The notes under the pieces were generated by a model, which saw only the letters and a program-made list of their open reading frames with translations, did no database searches and was not told where the DNA came from. A program made the translations under genes and the position numbers. Positions 32,082-41,372 of a DNA stretch of 57,401 bases are shown one piece after another (position 1 is the first letter of the stretch; each line of letters opens with the position of its first letter). Source of the DNA: JBMYTN01 sp049604415. Lineage in GTDB: Bacteria; Pseudomonadota; Alphaproteobacteria; Rhodospirillales; Rhodospirillaceae. The stretch lies in the NCBI GenBank assembly GCA_049604415.1, contig JBMYTN010000028.1, positions 1 through 57,401 on the forward strand, given 5' to 3'.

Positions 32082-33038
32082 TTAATGTCCGGCGGGAAGA
32101 TGCTGTGCCAGAAGCGCCCGGGCCTGATGGGCATCGGCAGCGATCTGGGTCTTCAAGGCGTCGAGATCGGCAAATTTTTGCTCTGGCCGCAAAAAGGCAT
32201 GGAAGCGGATCCGCAACGGGATGCCATAGAGATTGCGGTCGGTGTCGAACAAATGCACCTCCAGCAATTCGGTTTTGCCGTCCACGGTGGGGCGGTTGCC
32301 GAAATTGGCCACGCCCGGTGTCCAGACCGTATCCGGACCCTCATCCGGTCCGGCGGTGACCGCATAGACCCCGGTGCGCGGGCGCTGGAAATCGCCCAGA
32401 CGGACATTGGCCGTCGGGAAGCCGATGGTGCGGCCCCGGGCATCGCCATGTTCAACCCGGCCCTCAATCTCCCAGGGGCGACCGAGAATATGGTTGGCAA
32501 TGTCCAAATCGCCCGACGCCAAGGCATTGCGGATCCGGGTCGAGGACAAGGCGGTGCCATCCGCGTCAGAAACCGCTGAGAGGGCAACGACCTCATAGAT
32601 CAGTTCTAGGGACCGGTCGCGCAGCAGGGCGACATTGCCCATGCGCTTGTTGCCGAAGGCGAAGTCTTCGCCCACCGCAATGGCCCGCACTTTCAGGCCT
32701 TTGACCAGGACGGTTTCAATAAACCAATCCGGCGAGGCCCCGGCAAAATCCTCGTCAAAATGCTGGACGCAAAAGAAATCCGCGCCTTGCTCTTCCATCA
32801 GGCGGACCTTCATCCGGAAGGAGGACAGCGCAAAAGGCGGCAAATCCGGCTTGAACACCCGACGTGGATGCGGATCGAAGGTCAGCACGCCAAAGGGGGC
32901 GTTGTTGCGGGCGGCCAGCTTCTTGGCGGCCCCGATCACCGCCCGATGGCCGCGATGCACCCCGTCAAAATTGCCCAAGGCCACACAGGCGCCCCGCAGG
33001 TTCGCGGGCAGTTCGTCATAGTGGCGGAAGACGCGCAT
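32082..33038 (-). CDS. ribF: Bifunctional riboflavin kinase / FAD synthetase
   Basis: A 318-residue enzyme making FMN and FAD from riboflavin. The N-terminal nucleotidyltransferase domain has ALGNFDGVHRGHRAVI (HxGH-type) and LSSTRIRNALASGD. The C-terminal kinase domain has the flavokinase signature GRTIGFPTANV and the later ELLEVHLFD. In many alphaproteobacteria ileS lies between ribF and lspA; here they are adjacent. Confidence 0.95.
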   Translation of the reverse strand: MRVFRHYDELPANLRGACVALGNFDGVHRGHRAVIGAAKKLAARNNAPFGVLTFDPHPRRVFKPDLPPFALSSFRMKVRLMEEQGADFFCVQHFDEDFAGASPDWFIETVLVKGLKVRAIAVGEDFAFGNKRMGNVALLRDRSLELIYEVVALSAVSDADGTALSSTRIRNALASGDLDIANHILGRPWEIEGRVEHGDARGRTIGFPTANVRLGDFQRPRTGVYAVTAGPDEGPDTVWTPGVANFGNRPTVDGKTELLEVHLFDTDRNLYGIPLRIRFHAFLRPEQKFADLDALKTQIAADAHQARALLAQHLPAGH

Positions 33039-33196
33039 GGGGGCTTCGGAACTCGTTTTTTTGGCGGGGTTGGGGCTCTTAAGGAGCGCTTCAAAAGAGT
33101 GGGGGGCCGGAGGGGTCTGTGCAAGAGCACCACACCCCGGCCCGGCCCCCGCATTTTAGCCTCTTCGCCTGGGGGGAGAAGAGGGTTATGCGGTGA

Positions 33197-33625
33197 TTAA
33201 CCCTTGGACGGGATCATCAGGGTGGCTTCCCCGGTGATCACCGGCTTGCCACCGACGGTGCAGGTGGTCTTCAGCACGGCGAATTTCTTTTCCGGCACCA
33301 GCTCGGTGACTTCGACGGTGGCGGTGACGGTGTCGCCGATTTTGACCGGGGCTTTGAACTTCAGGGTCTGGCCGACATAGATCGCGCCGGGGCCGGGCAG
33401 TTTGGTGCCCAGAACCGCAGAGATGAAACCAGCGGACAGCATGCCATGGGCGATCCGGGTCTTGAACATGGTGCCAGCGGCATATTCTTCGTTCAGATGG
33501 ACCGGGTTGGTGTCCATGGAGACACCGGCAAAGGCATAAATGTCGGCTTCGGACACGGTCTTGGCGATGCTGGCGGTGTCGCCGACGGACAGATCTTCAA
33601 AATAGGTGACGGTGATCTCGCTCAT
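33197..33625 (-). CDS. phaJ: MaoC-like (R)-specific enoyl-CoA hydratase
   Basis: A 142-residue single hot-dog domain. The catalytic Asp/His signature is in GVSMDTNPVHLNEEYA, followed by RIAHGMLSAGFISAVLG, as in PhaJ/MaoC hydratases. It would convert trans-2-enoyl-CoA to (R)-3-hydroxyacyl-CoA, feeding polyhydroxyalkanoate synthesis. A PHA-synthase-like operon lies 1 kb away on the other strand, which fits. The symbol is by family and context; a different acyl-CoA specificity is possible. Confidence 0.85.
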   Translation of the reverse strand: MSEITVTYFEDLSVGDTASIAKTVSEADIYAFAGVSMDTNPVHLNEEYAAGTMFKTRIAHGMLSAGFISAVLGTKLPGPGAIYVGQTLKFKAPVKIGDTVTATVEVTELVPEKKFAVLKTTCTVGGKPVITGEATLMIPSKG

Positions 33626-33843
33626 GCGCCGAGGTCCTTTCTGCTGTCTGGGGTCCCCGGAACCGGGGTGTGTGGGGAGGGGGTGGGATTGATCAATCCC
33701 GAATGGAATGCGGGTCTATAGCATGGGTATGGAAGCCGGGCAAACGCAGTGCAACATGGCTTTGGGATCTGTGAGGGGTTTTGCGCAACAATCGGCGTTG
33801 AAGAGAGAGCGTAACGCGAGAAAAGGAACTGAAAGCTTGTCAT

Positions 33844-33870
33844 GCAGCCATCGGGTATGGTTATGGCTGC
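33844..33870 (+). repeat. 8-bp stem-loop before a lipoprotein gene
   Basis: GCAGCCAT and ATGGCTGC form a perfect stem with an 11-base loop, about 30 bases upstream of the lipoprotein ATG and so probably in its 5' leader. The rest of 33626-33900 holds no gene I can support. Confidence 0.4.
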
Positions 33871-33900
33871 GGCTGTGGGAGACAGACTGTGGAGAAAGTG

Positions 33901-34278
33901 ATGGCACATGCTTGGGCAAAGGGCCGCTCGGTTTTGGCAATCCTGTTGGTTGGGGTCACTCTGGCCGGGTGCAAGAGCCTGTCCTGGACCAACAATGATC
34001 GCGCCGCCCCGGCCCATGCCTGGACCCGAGCCGGTCTAGCCGAGGGTCAAGCCGTCGATGATGTCCGCCTGCGCGCCGATTACCGATCTTGCAGCCGCTG
34101 GGCCGAAGACGAGGCCCTGACAGGGGCGGGCGCGGTCCAGGACCAAGGCTTCGTGATCCCGGGCCAAGGCGATCCCTTCACCCAAAACCAATATCAATAT
34201 GCCCGCAAAGACAAAGCGCGCTACACTAGCCAATGCATGCGCTCCATGGGCTATGTGCCGAAAAGTGGCGGCTCCTGA
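33901..34278 (+). CDS. Small lipoprotein of unknown function
   Basis: A 125-residue predicted lipoprotein; the lipobox is LLVGVTLAGC, with Cys at about residue 24. The ATG at 33901 is preferred over a GTG at 33889 because GGAG is spaced six bases before it. The mature part is polar with a Cys pair (YRSCSRWAEDE, SQCMRSMGYVPK) that may form a disulfide. The last motif, CMxxxGY, is common in small envelope lipoproteins of alphaproteobacteria. No specific function can be given. Confidence 0.7.
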   Translation: MAHAWAKGRSVLAILLVGVTLAGCKSLSWTNNDRAAPAHAWTRAGLAEGQAVDDVRLRADYRSCSRWAEDEALTGAGAVQDQGFVIPGQGDPFTQNQYQYARKDKARYTSQCMRSMGYVPKSGGS

Positions 34279-34709
34279 GCCAAGCAGGGCAAAGGCGGTC
34301 CAATCGCATGGGCTTGCCCGTCAAACGGGATTCGATAAGACCCTATTCGCCACGCTCATCCCCAGGCCAAAGCATCCTTTGCAGGTTATGGGTGTGGGGC
34401 CTAGTCCTCTTTTCAGCTACTAGAGGCTTAAAATCTCTAAATTGTTGCGTCGCAATATCAGATACATAAAAGAAACATGACAGATTGATTAACTTTATGT
34501 TGCTCTGTCCGAGAGGCTTTGAGGGTCACCTCGGGCCGACCTTACATTAGGGCTCTAGGGGAAGCATGGCGTTCAGAAACCGGCAAAGACGTGCGATCTG
34601 GTTGATCCGGACCCGACGGGCTTGAAACAGGTTCAAGACCCGACTTACCGCCGTTTGTCGACCCCAAAAAGCTTGTCCGTCACCGGTCCCGTTTTTGCGA
34701 GAGGCACCT
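34279..34709 (+). other. 431-base intergenic region with candidate control sites
   Basis: No gene is supported. At 34445-34455 it holds the palindrome TTGCGTCGCAA (second copy, see 2165-2175). At 34466-34483 is a sequence that on the minus strand reads CTGTCATGTTTCTTTTAT, similar to a Pho box (7/7 and 5/7 matches to CTGTCAT halves) but in reverse orientation to the downstream operon. GAGAGG at the end of the region is the ribosome-binding site of the DUF3141 gene. Confidence 0.5.
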
Positions 34710-37061
34710 ATGCCTTCAGAAGTTGATCCGAGCGTCACACCCTTTGCCGCTCTTGAGTCTTTCCTGGGGGATAACCCCGAATTTGAGGAGATCGTCTCCC
34801 AAACCAGCAATCTATCGGACCGGTTGAAGGAAATTGCCCAGGCCCATCGCAGCCGGGCCCTGGCCAATCTTGAGGCCAATGGCATGGCCCTGCAGGCGGA
34901 TCTGCAGTCCTTGATGCAAAAACTCGGCAGTCCGGCCCTAGCCCGGGATTACGCCACCTGGGCGACGGATTTCCTGCAGCGCCATGTGATCTTCACCGAC
35001 ACACTGCGCCAGCGGGGCAACAATTTCATCGATCACACCGCCAAGGGCCAACCGCCGCTTCTGGCCTTTGATTTCGATGTGGTGGTGGATGGGGCGACCC
35101 TGGATCGCCCGGTGAATTACTCGCTGGTTTATATCAAGCCCCGCGACAGCCACCCGCCGACCCGGGAAGATGGACGGCCCTATGTCATCATCGATCCCCG
35201 CGCCGGGCAGGGCTCGGGCATTGGTGGCTTCAAAGATGCCTCCGAGGTCGGTTGCGCGCTGCATGAGGGCCATCCGGTCTATTTTGTCATCTTCGCCCCG
35301 ATGCCCATCGAAGGCCAGACCCTGGCCGATGTTTGCGCTGCTGAGGCCCATTTCGTCCGCGCGGTCCGCAAGCGCCACCCGGACGCACCGCATCCAATCA
35401 TCATTGGCAATTGCCAGGGCGGCTGGGGGGCGATGCTGCTGGCGGCGACCAACCCGGACATCACCGGCCCGATTGTGGCCAATGGCACCCCGCTGTCCTA
35501 TTGGGCTGGCGAGGTTGGCAATTCCATGATGCGTTATCTGGGCGGTGTGCATGGGGCCATGGTGCCGATCATGCTGCTGTCGGATTTGGGCAATGGCGTC
35601 TTTGACGGGGCCAATCTGGTCAATAATTTTGAGAGCCTGAACCCCGCCCTGGTCTGGTGGACCAAATATTACGACACTTTTGCCCATGGCGATGATGCCG
35701 CGCCGGATTATCTGGAGTTTGAGCGCTGGTGGAGCGGCTATTGCATGATGAACGAGGCCGAGATCCGCTGGATCCTGGAGAACCTGTTTGTCGGCAACAA
35801 GCTCGCCCGTGGCCAGGCCATGCTCGATGCCACCACCCATATCGATCTGCGCAAAATCCGCTCGCCGATTATCATCTTCTGTTCCCATGGCGACCGGATC
35901 ACACCACCGGAACAGGCGCTCTATTGGATTTTGGACAATTACCGCAGCGTCCAGGAGATCAAGGCCCGGGGCCAACGGATTCTCTACACCCTGCATCCGG
36001 ATATCGGCCATCTGGGGATCTTCGTCAGCTCCACGGTGGCCAATAAGGAGCATCGGGAGATCGTCTCGACCCTGAAAACCATCGAAGCCTTGGCCCCCGG
36101 CCTCTATGAAATGGTGATCGAGCATACGGAAGGCGAAGGCGAGGATCGGGTCTTTACCGTCTCCTTTGAAGAGCGCGGCTTGCACCACATTCTGGCCCTG
36201 GGCGATGGCACCCGGGATGACGAGCGTGCGTTTGGCTCGGTCTCGCGGCTGGAGCAGCTGAATGCCGAGATCTACGACGTCTATATCCGCCCCTTCGTCA
36301 AATCCATGGTAACCGAACACAGCGCCCAGGCGGTGTTCGAGGCCAACCCCCTGCGCCAACGCCGCTATTTCTTCAGCGACAAGAACCCGTTGATGGCGGG
36401 TATCCCGGCTGCGGCGGATATGGTGCGGTCCAAGCGGGTCAAAGCCGCACCAGACAATCCGTTTCTGCATCTGGAAAAAATGGCCATCCGGATGGGCGAG
36501 CAATGGCTGAACATGGCCCGCGATATGCGCCAGCTTTGGACCGAAACCGCCTTCTATTTGATCCATGACTCGATCCCGGCCCGGCAATTCGGCGCGTCGC
36601 ATTTCCGCTTCCTGTCCGACGCCCCGGAGGAGGATTTGTCGCTGCTGCCCGAAGTGCAGCGGGTGCTGGACAATATCGACCAGGGCCGCTTCCCCCAGGC
36701 TGTGGTCCGGATCTTGGTCGCCCTGGCCATCGCCCGGGGCTCAGTGCGTCGGGAGCGGCTGGAACGCTCCAACCGGATGATGACCGAGACCGAACCCTTC
36801 GCCTCCCTGAAGCCGAAGCACCGCACCCGGATGATCCATGAGCAATCGGTTGCCGTGACCTTCGACCATGACGGCGCGCTTGCCGCCTTGCCGAAAATGA
36901 TGCCGAACCCGGCGGAGCGCGCCAGAGCGGTTCAGATCTGCTTGGACATTGCCGGACCGGCGGAGGAAATGGATGACAACACCCGCGCCGAGTTTGGTGT
37001 GATCTGCGCCCTGTTGGGCGTCGACAACCCCTTGACCATTCAGCAAAAGGCCGCCGAATAG
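34710..37061 (+). CDS. DUF3141 protein, PHA-synthase-like alpha/beta hydrolase
   Basis: About 783 residues from the ATG at 34710, which has GAGAGG upstream. The central region (about residues 130-460) is an alpha/beta hydrolase. Its nucleophile elbow reads IIGNCQGGWGAM, resembling the PhaC G-x-C-x-G-G box with Cys as the putative nucleophile. FCSHGDRITPPEQA holds the acid and HPDIGHLGIF the catalytic His. The N- and C-terminal helical regions are family-specific. It may act on hydroxyacyl-CoA or polyester, but the function is unproven. First gene of an operon with pta, ackA and fabI. Confidence 0.85.
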   Translation: MPSEVDPSVTPFAALESFLGDNPEFEEIVSQTSNLSDRLKEIAQAHRSRALANLEANGMALQADLQSLMQKLGSPALARDYATWATDFLQRHVIFTDTLRQRGNNFIDHTAKGQPPLLAFDFDVVVDGATLDRPVNYSLVYIKPRDSHPPTREDGRPYVIIDPRAGQGSGIGGFKDASEVGCALHEGHPVYFVIFAPMPIEGQTLADVCAAEAHFVRAVRKRHPDAPHPIIIGNCQGGWGAMLLAATNPDITGPIVANGTPLSYWAGEVGNSMMRYLGGVHGAMVPIMLLSDLGNGVFDGANLVNNFESLNPALVWWTKYYDTFAHGDDAAPDYLEFERWWSGYCMMNEAEIRWILENLFVGNKLARGQAMLDATTHIDLRKIRSPIIIFCSHGDRITPPEQALYWILDNYRSVQEIKARGQRILYTLHPDIGHLGIFVSSTVANKEHREIVSTLKTIEALAPGLYEMVIEHTEGEGEDRVFTVSFEERGLHHILALGDGTRDDERAFGSVSRLEQLNAEIYDVYIRPFVKSMVTEHSAQAVFEANPLRQRRYFFSDKNPLMAGIPAAADMVRSKRVKAAPDNPFLHLEKMAIRMGEQWLNMARDMRQLWTETAFYLIHDSIPARQFGASHFRFLSDAPEEDLSLLPEVQRVLDNIDQGRFPQAVVRILVALAIARGSVRRERLERSNRMMTETEPFASLKPKHRTRMIHEQSVAVTFDHDGALAALPKMMPNPAERARAVQICLDIAGPAEEMDDNTRAEFGVICALLGVDNPLTIQQKAAE

Positions 37062-37113
37062 CGCCTTGCTTTTGCCCCCCCCCTCACCCCCCTCTGATCA
37101 GGAGATCGCCCCG

Positions 37114-38550
37114 ATGGCTGCGCTGGAGAGCGTGATTGAGAATACCCCTTATGATGAGATCACCGTGGGTCAGTCGGCCTCGGCGACCAAGGTCGTGACC
37201 GCCAATGACCTGCTGTTGTTTGCCCATATGTCGGGCAATCTCAATCCCGTCCACCTGCCCAATGACTTGACCGTCGGCGAGACCGTGCCCGTCGCCCCGA
37301 GCATGTGGGGTGGGTCGCTGTTTTCTTCCCTGCTTGGCAACCGCCTGCCCGGGGCCGGGACGCTGTATCTGAGCCAAACCCTGGCCTTTAAGGGGCGCGC
37401 CCAGCTGGGTGACACCCTGACCATTACGGTGACGGTGACCGAAAAGAAAGCCGACCGGGTGGTGACCTTCGATTGCAGCCTGACCAAACCCGATGGGGAG
37501 GTGGTGGCCGAGGGTGTCGCCGAGGTGATTGCGCCGGCAGAAAAGCGCCTGTTGGACTCAGCGGACCTGCCGGAAGTTCTGTTGGCCCGGCATCAGCATT
37601 TCGACCGACTGCAAGCGGCCTGCAAGCCCTTGCCGCCTTTGCCCACTGCGGTGGTCTGTCCGGAAGATGACAACTCCCTGGGCGGGGCTCTACTGGCGAC
37701 CACCGAAGGCCTGATCAAGCCGATTTTCCTGGGCAGCAAGGCCAAGATTGAGGCCGTTGCGGCGGAGACCGGGGCGGATCTGACCGGCATTGAGATCCTT
37801 GATATCCCGTCCCACGGTGCCGCCGCCGCCCGCTCGGTGGAAATGGTCCATGAAGGGCGGGTCCGCGCGATCATGAAAGGCGCGGTGCATTCCGACGAGC
37901 TGTTGATGCACATCACCAAGGCCAATGGCGGCCTGCGGACCAATCGCCGCATCAGCCATGTCTTTGTCATGGATGTGCCAGGGCTGAAGCAGCTGCTGTT
38001 GGTCAGCGATGCCGCGATCAACATCGCGCCGTCCCTGGAAACCAAGGTCGATATTGTCCAAAACAGCATCGATCTGGCCCTGGCGCTTGGCAATCCGACG
38101 CCCAAGGTCGGCATCTTGTCCGCCGTTGAGGTGGTCAACCCGAAGATCCCTTCGACCATTGATGCCGCCGTCTTGAGCAAAATGGCCGACAGGGGTCAGA
38201 TCAAGGGCGGCATTGTCGACGGCCCGCTGGCGATGGACAACGCCATGGATATCGAGGCCGCGCGGACCAAGGGCATCACCTCCCTGGTCGCCGGGCGGGC
38301 CGATGTGCTGATCGCTCCCAATCTGGAAAGCGGCAATATGCTGGCCAAGGAGTTGACCTTTGTCGCCCATGCAGAAGCCGCCGGTCTGGTGATGGGGGCC
38401 AAAGTGCCGGTGATGCTGACCAGCCGGGCGGATAATGAGGAAGCGCGTCTGGCCTCCTGTGCCCTGGCCCTGCTGCACAACCACTATCAGGAAAACGGGG
38501 CCTCGGCCGTCCAGGAGCCCGCCGAAGAGCAGGCGGAGGCCGCCCAGTGA
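37114..38550 (+). CDS. pta: MaoC / phosphate acyltransferase fusion
   Basis: About 478 residues from the ATG at 37114, preceded by AGGAG. The N-terminal MaoC hot-dog domain (about residues 10-140; FAHMSGNLNPVHLPNDLTVG) is fused to a phosphate acetyl/butyryltransferase domain (about 160-460; VHSDELLMHITKANGGLRTN, then RRISHVFVMDVPG). It probably links acyl-CoA to acyl-phosphate for the acetate/butyrate kinase encoded next. The ackA start overlaps its stop as GTGA. Confidence 0.9.
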   Translation: MAALESVIENTPYDEITVGQSASATKVVTANDLLLFAHMSGNLNPVHLPNDLTVGETVPVAPSMWGGSLFSSLLGNRLPGAGTLYLSQTLAFKGRAQLGDTLTITVTVTEKKADRVVTFDCSLTKPDGEVVAEGVAEVIAPAEKRLLDSADLPEVLLARHQHFDRLQAACKPLPPLPTAVVCPEDDNSLGGALLATTEGLIKPIFLGSKAKIEAVAAETGADLTGIEILDIPSHGAAAARSVEMVHEGRVRAIMKGAVHSDELLMHITKANGGLRTNRRISHVFVMDVPGLKQLLLVSDAAINIAPSLETKVDIVQNSIDLALALGNPTPKVGILSAVEVVNPKIPSTIDAAVLSKMADRGQIKGGIVDGPLAMDNAMDIEAARTKGITSLVAGRADVLIAPNLESGNMLAKELTFVAHAEAAGLVMGAKVPVMLTSRADNEEARLASCALALLHNHYQENGASAVQEPAEEQAEAAQ

Positions 38551-39755
38551 CCCAAGCCCTGCTGACCTTGAATGCGGGATCGTCGAGCCTGAAATTCGCG
38601 ATTTACCAGCGTGCATCCGAGGCGGTCCAGGAAATGGCCGTCGGGCAGATCGAGGGGCTAGGGGTGGTGCCCAAATTCCGGGTCAAGGCCGAGGCCTTGC
38701 GGATCCGGGACGAGATCACCTGGGAAGCCGATGTCGCGCCCAAAACCCATGGCGAGGCGCTGCAGCATATTCTGGGCTGGTGCGATAAGACCTTCCCCGG
38801 AACCACCATTGATGCGGTTGGACACCGCATTGTCCATGGCGGGCCAAGCTTTAGCGAGCCTGTGATCCTGGATGCGGCGATCCTGGAAAAACTCGGACGC
38901 TATGAGATCCTGGCCCCCCTGCACCAGCCGCATAATCTGGCCGGGGTCCGGGCCGCCCAGGAAGCCTTCCCGCAGGCGGTCCAGGTCGGCTGTTTTGACA
39001 CCGCCTTCCACCGGGCCCATCCCTGGGTCAACGATACCTTTGCTCTGCCGCGCCAATATTATGACGAGGGCGTGCGGCGCTATGGCTTCCACGGCCTGTC
39101 TTACGAATATGTCTCCAACGAGCTGCGCCGGATCGCCCCGATGCATGCCCGGGGCCGCTGTGTGGTGGCCCATCTGGGCAATGGAGCCAGCATGTGCGCT
39201 ATTCAGGATGGGCAATCCGTGGGCTCGACCATGGGCTTCTCGGCCCTGGACGGCCTGCCCATGGGCACCCGCACCGGGCAAATCGATCCCGGGGTGCTGC
39301 TCTATCTGATGGATGAGCATGGCATGGGGGTCAAAGAGCTGACCGCGCTGCTCTACAAGGAGTCCGGCCTGAAAGGGCTGTCCGGGGTCAGCAGCGATTT
39401 GCGCGAGATCGAGGCCAGCCCGTCACCGGAAGCCGCCCAGGCCATCGACTATTTCGTCTTTCGGATCCGGCGCGAGCTCGGCGCGATGCTGACCGTTCTG
39501 GGCGGCATTGATGCCTTGGTGTTCTGCGGCGGCATTGGCGAAAACGCGATCCAGGTCCGGCAGCGGATTTGCGAGGGCATGGATTGGCTTGGCATCGAAC
39601 TTGACCACCACCGCAATCGCAACAGCGAGACGGTGATTTCCTCGGACCGCTCCCGCGCCCGGGTCTTTGTCATCAAGACCGACGAGGAAGCGATGATCGC
39701 CACCCATACGGAACGGCTGCTGCGGACCACGGACCAGGCCGCAGCGGCGCAATAA
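38547..39755 (+). CDS. ackA: Acetate/propionate-type kinase
   Basis: A 402-residue acyl kinase of the ASKHA fold with a GTG start coupled to pta. Conserved motifs: LNAGSSSLKFAIYQ, GHRIVHGG, CFDTAFHRAHP, YGFHGLSYEYV, HLGNGASM and GTRTGQIDPGVLLYL. It interconverts acyl-phosphate plus ADP and carboxylate plus ATP, pairing with the upstream Pta fusion. Confidence 0.95.
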   Translation: MTQALLTLNAGSSSLKFAIYQRASEAVQEMAVGQIEGLGVVPKFRVKAEALRIRDEITWEADVAPKTHGEALQHILGWCDKTFPGTTIDAVGHRIVHGGPSFSEPVILDAAILEKLGRYEILAPLHQPHNLAGVRAAQEAFPQAVQVGCFDTAFHRAHPWVNDTFALPRQYYDEGVRRYGFHGLSYEYVSNELRRIAPMHARGRCVVAHLGNGASMCAIQDGQSVGSTMGFSALDGLPMGTRTGQIDPGVLLYLMDEHGMGVKELTALLYKESGLKGLSGVSSDLREIEASPSPEAAQAIDYFVFRIRRELGAMLTVLGGIDALVFCGGIGENAIQVRQRICEGMDWLGIELDHHRNRNSETVISSDRSRARVFVIKTDEEAMIATHTERLLRTTDQAAAAQ

Positions 39756-39822
39756 AAAGCTTTTTGGGGGAACCCCAGTTCGGACGCTCATCACAGAGCA
39801 GAACCATTAGGAGAATGACATC

Positions 39823-40602
39823 ATGTACAATTGGGGCATGCGGACTTTGGAAGGGCGCAAGGGTCTGGTGATTGGCATCGCCAATGATCAGTCAATTGCT
39901 TATGGCTGCGCCCAGGCCTTTAAGTTTCTCGGCGCCGATTTGGCCATCACCTATCTGAACGATAAATCGAAAAAATATGTTGAGCCCCTGGCCGAGGAGC
40001 TGGGTGCGGAAATCTTCATGCCTTGCAATGTGCAGGAGCCCGGCCAGCTGCGCGCCGTGTTCGATGCGATCACGGAAAAATGGGGCAAGCTGGACTTTGC
40101 GTTGCACTCCATTGCTTTTGCCCCGATGGAAGACCTCCATGGCCGTCTGACCGACTGCTCGCTGGATGGCTTCCTGACCTCGATGGATGTGTCCTGCCAC
40201 TCCTTCATCCGCATGGCCCGCTATGCCGAGCCGCTGATGACCGATGGCGGCGCGCTGCTGACCATGAGCTATTACGGCTCCACCAAGGTGGTGAACCGCT
40301 ACAATGTCATGGGTCCGGCCAAGGCAGCCCTGGAAGCTTCGGTGCGCTATATGGCCGCGGAGCTGGGCGAAAAGGGCATTCGGGTCCATGCCATCTCGCC
40401 GGGGCCGATGAAGACCCGGGCGGCCTCCGGGATCAAAGAGTTCGACGAGCTGATGGAAGAGGCGGTCAAAAAGGCTCCGGCCCATCAACTGGCCACGATC
40501 CAGGATGTGGGTCTGGCCACGGCAGCACTGGCCACCGATGCCGCCAAGCTGATGACCGGCGGGACCTATTTTGTCGATGGCGGATACAACATCGTCGGTT
40601 AA
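39823..40602 (+). CDS. fabI: NADH-dependent enoyl-ACP reductase
   Basis: A 259-residue short-chain dehydrogenase of the FabI type. It has a nucleotide-binding start (GLVIGIANDQSIAYGCAQAF), the FabI active site YNVMGPAK (Tyr-x6-Lys) with an upstream Tyr in SYYGST, and the end motif TGGTYFVDGGYNIVG. It reduces enoyl-ACP in fatty acid elongation. AGGAG precedes the ATG. A similar PHA-like/pta/ackA/fabI gene order is known in rhizobia, so this is probably a conserved operon and this may be a second FabI. Confidence 0.93.
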   Translation: MYNWGMRTLEGRKGLVIGIANDQSIAYGCAQAFKFLGADLAITYLNDKSKKYVEPLAEELGAEIFMPCNVQEPGQLRAVFDAITEKWGKLDFALHSIAFAPMEDLHGRLTDCSLDGFLTSMDVSCHSFIRMARYAEPLMTDGGALLTMSYYGSTKVVNRYNVMGPAKAALEASVRYMAAELGEKGIRVHAISPGPMKTRAASGIKEFDELMEEAVKKAPAHQLATIQDVGLATAALATDAAKLMTGGTYFVDGGYNIVG

Positions 40603-40718
40603 ACTCCGCTCCCATGACTTCGCGTGATGGTATGGGCGCTTTGGACATTGCCTTGGGGGCATTGCTTTAAGTCCGGAGCGCCCATATTGAATGATCTCGC
40701 AAAACAGGGACGGACCAT

Positions 40719-41372
40719 ATGAAACGCGCAATCTCCGAAGACGACGCAGCCGCCATGATCCCCGATGGGGCGGTGTTGCTAATCGGTGGGTTCATGGGGG
40801 TGGGCACGCCCGTCCGATTGATCCAGGCCCTGGTCCGGCGCGGGGCCAAAGATCTGACGGTGATTGCCAATGACACTGCCATGCCCGGACGCGGCATTGG
40901 CTTGCTGATCACCGCCCGGGCGGTCAAGCGGGTGGTCACCTCCCATATCGGGCTCAATCCGGAAACCCAGGCCCAGCTGCTGGCCGGGGAGCTGGATGTG
41001 GAGCTGGTGCCCCAGGGCTCTCTGGTCGAGCGGATCCGCGCTGGCGGCGTTGGCTTGGGCGGCGTGTTGACCGCCACCGGCCTGGGCACCGAGGCCGCTG
41101 AGGGCAAACAGATCGTCACGGTGGACGGCAAAGACTATGTGCTGGAAAAGCCGATCAAAGGCGATTTCGCTTTGGTTGGGGCGTATCAGGCCGATTATGT
41201 CGGCAATCTGAACTACGCGCTGACGGCGCATAATTTCAATCCGATCATGGCCTTGGCGGCGGAGACGGTGATTGCCGAGCCCCAGCTTATTGTCCCGGTT
41301 GGCGTGATCCCGCCCGATGCGGTGAAAACGCCGGGCATTCTGGTTGACCATCTGTTGGAGAGGGCTGCCTGA
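40719..41372 (+). CDS. 3-oxoacid CoA-transferase subunit A
   Basis: A 217-residue CoA-transferase family I alpha subunit. It has the glycine-rich CoA-binding region (GAVLLIGGFMGVGTPVRLIQ), the VELVPQGSLVERIRAGGVGL segment, and the conserved GDFALVGAYQADYVGNLNY. With subunit B it moves CoA between acetoacetyl-CoA (or a related acyl-CoA) and a carboxylate such as succinate. The start of subunit B overlaps its stop (TGATG). Confidence 0.92.
   Translation: MKRAISEDDAAAMIPDGAVLLIGGFMGVGTPVRLIQALVRRGAKDLTVIANDTAMPGRGIGLLITARAVKRVVTSHIGLNPETQAQLLAGELDVELVPQGSLVERIRAGGVGLGGVLTATGLGTEAAEGKQIVTVDGKDYVLEKPIKGDFALVGAYQADYVGNLNYALTAHNFNPIMALAAETVIAEPQLIVPVGVIPPDAVKTPGILVDHLLERAA

Noticed and set aside
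34938..36602. 554-codon open frame antisense to the DUF3141 gene
   Set aside because: High-GC codon bias leaves long antisense frames open. The sequence has no family features, and the sense frame encodes a recognised protein.
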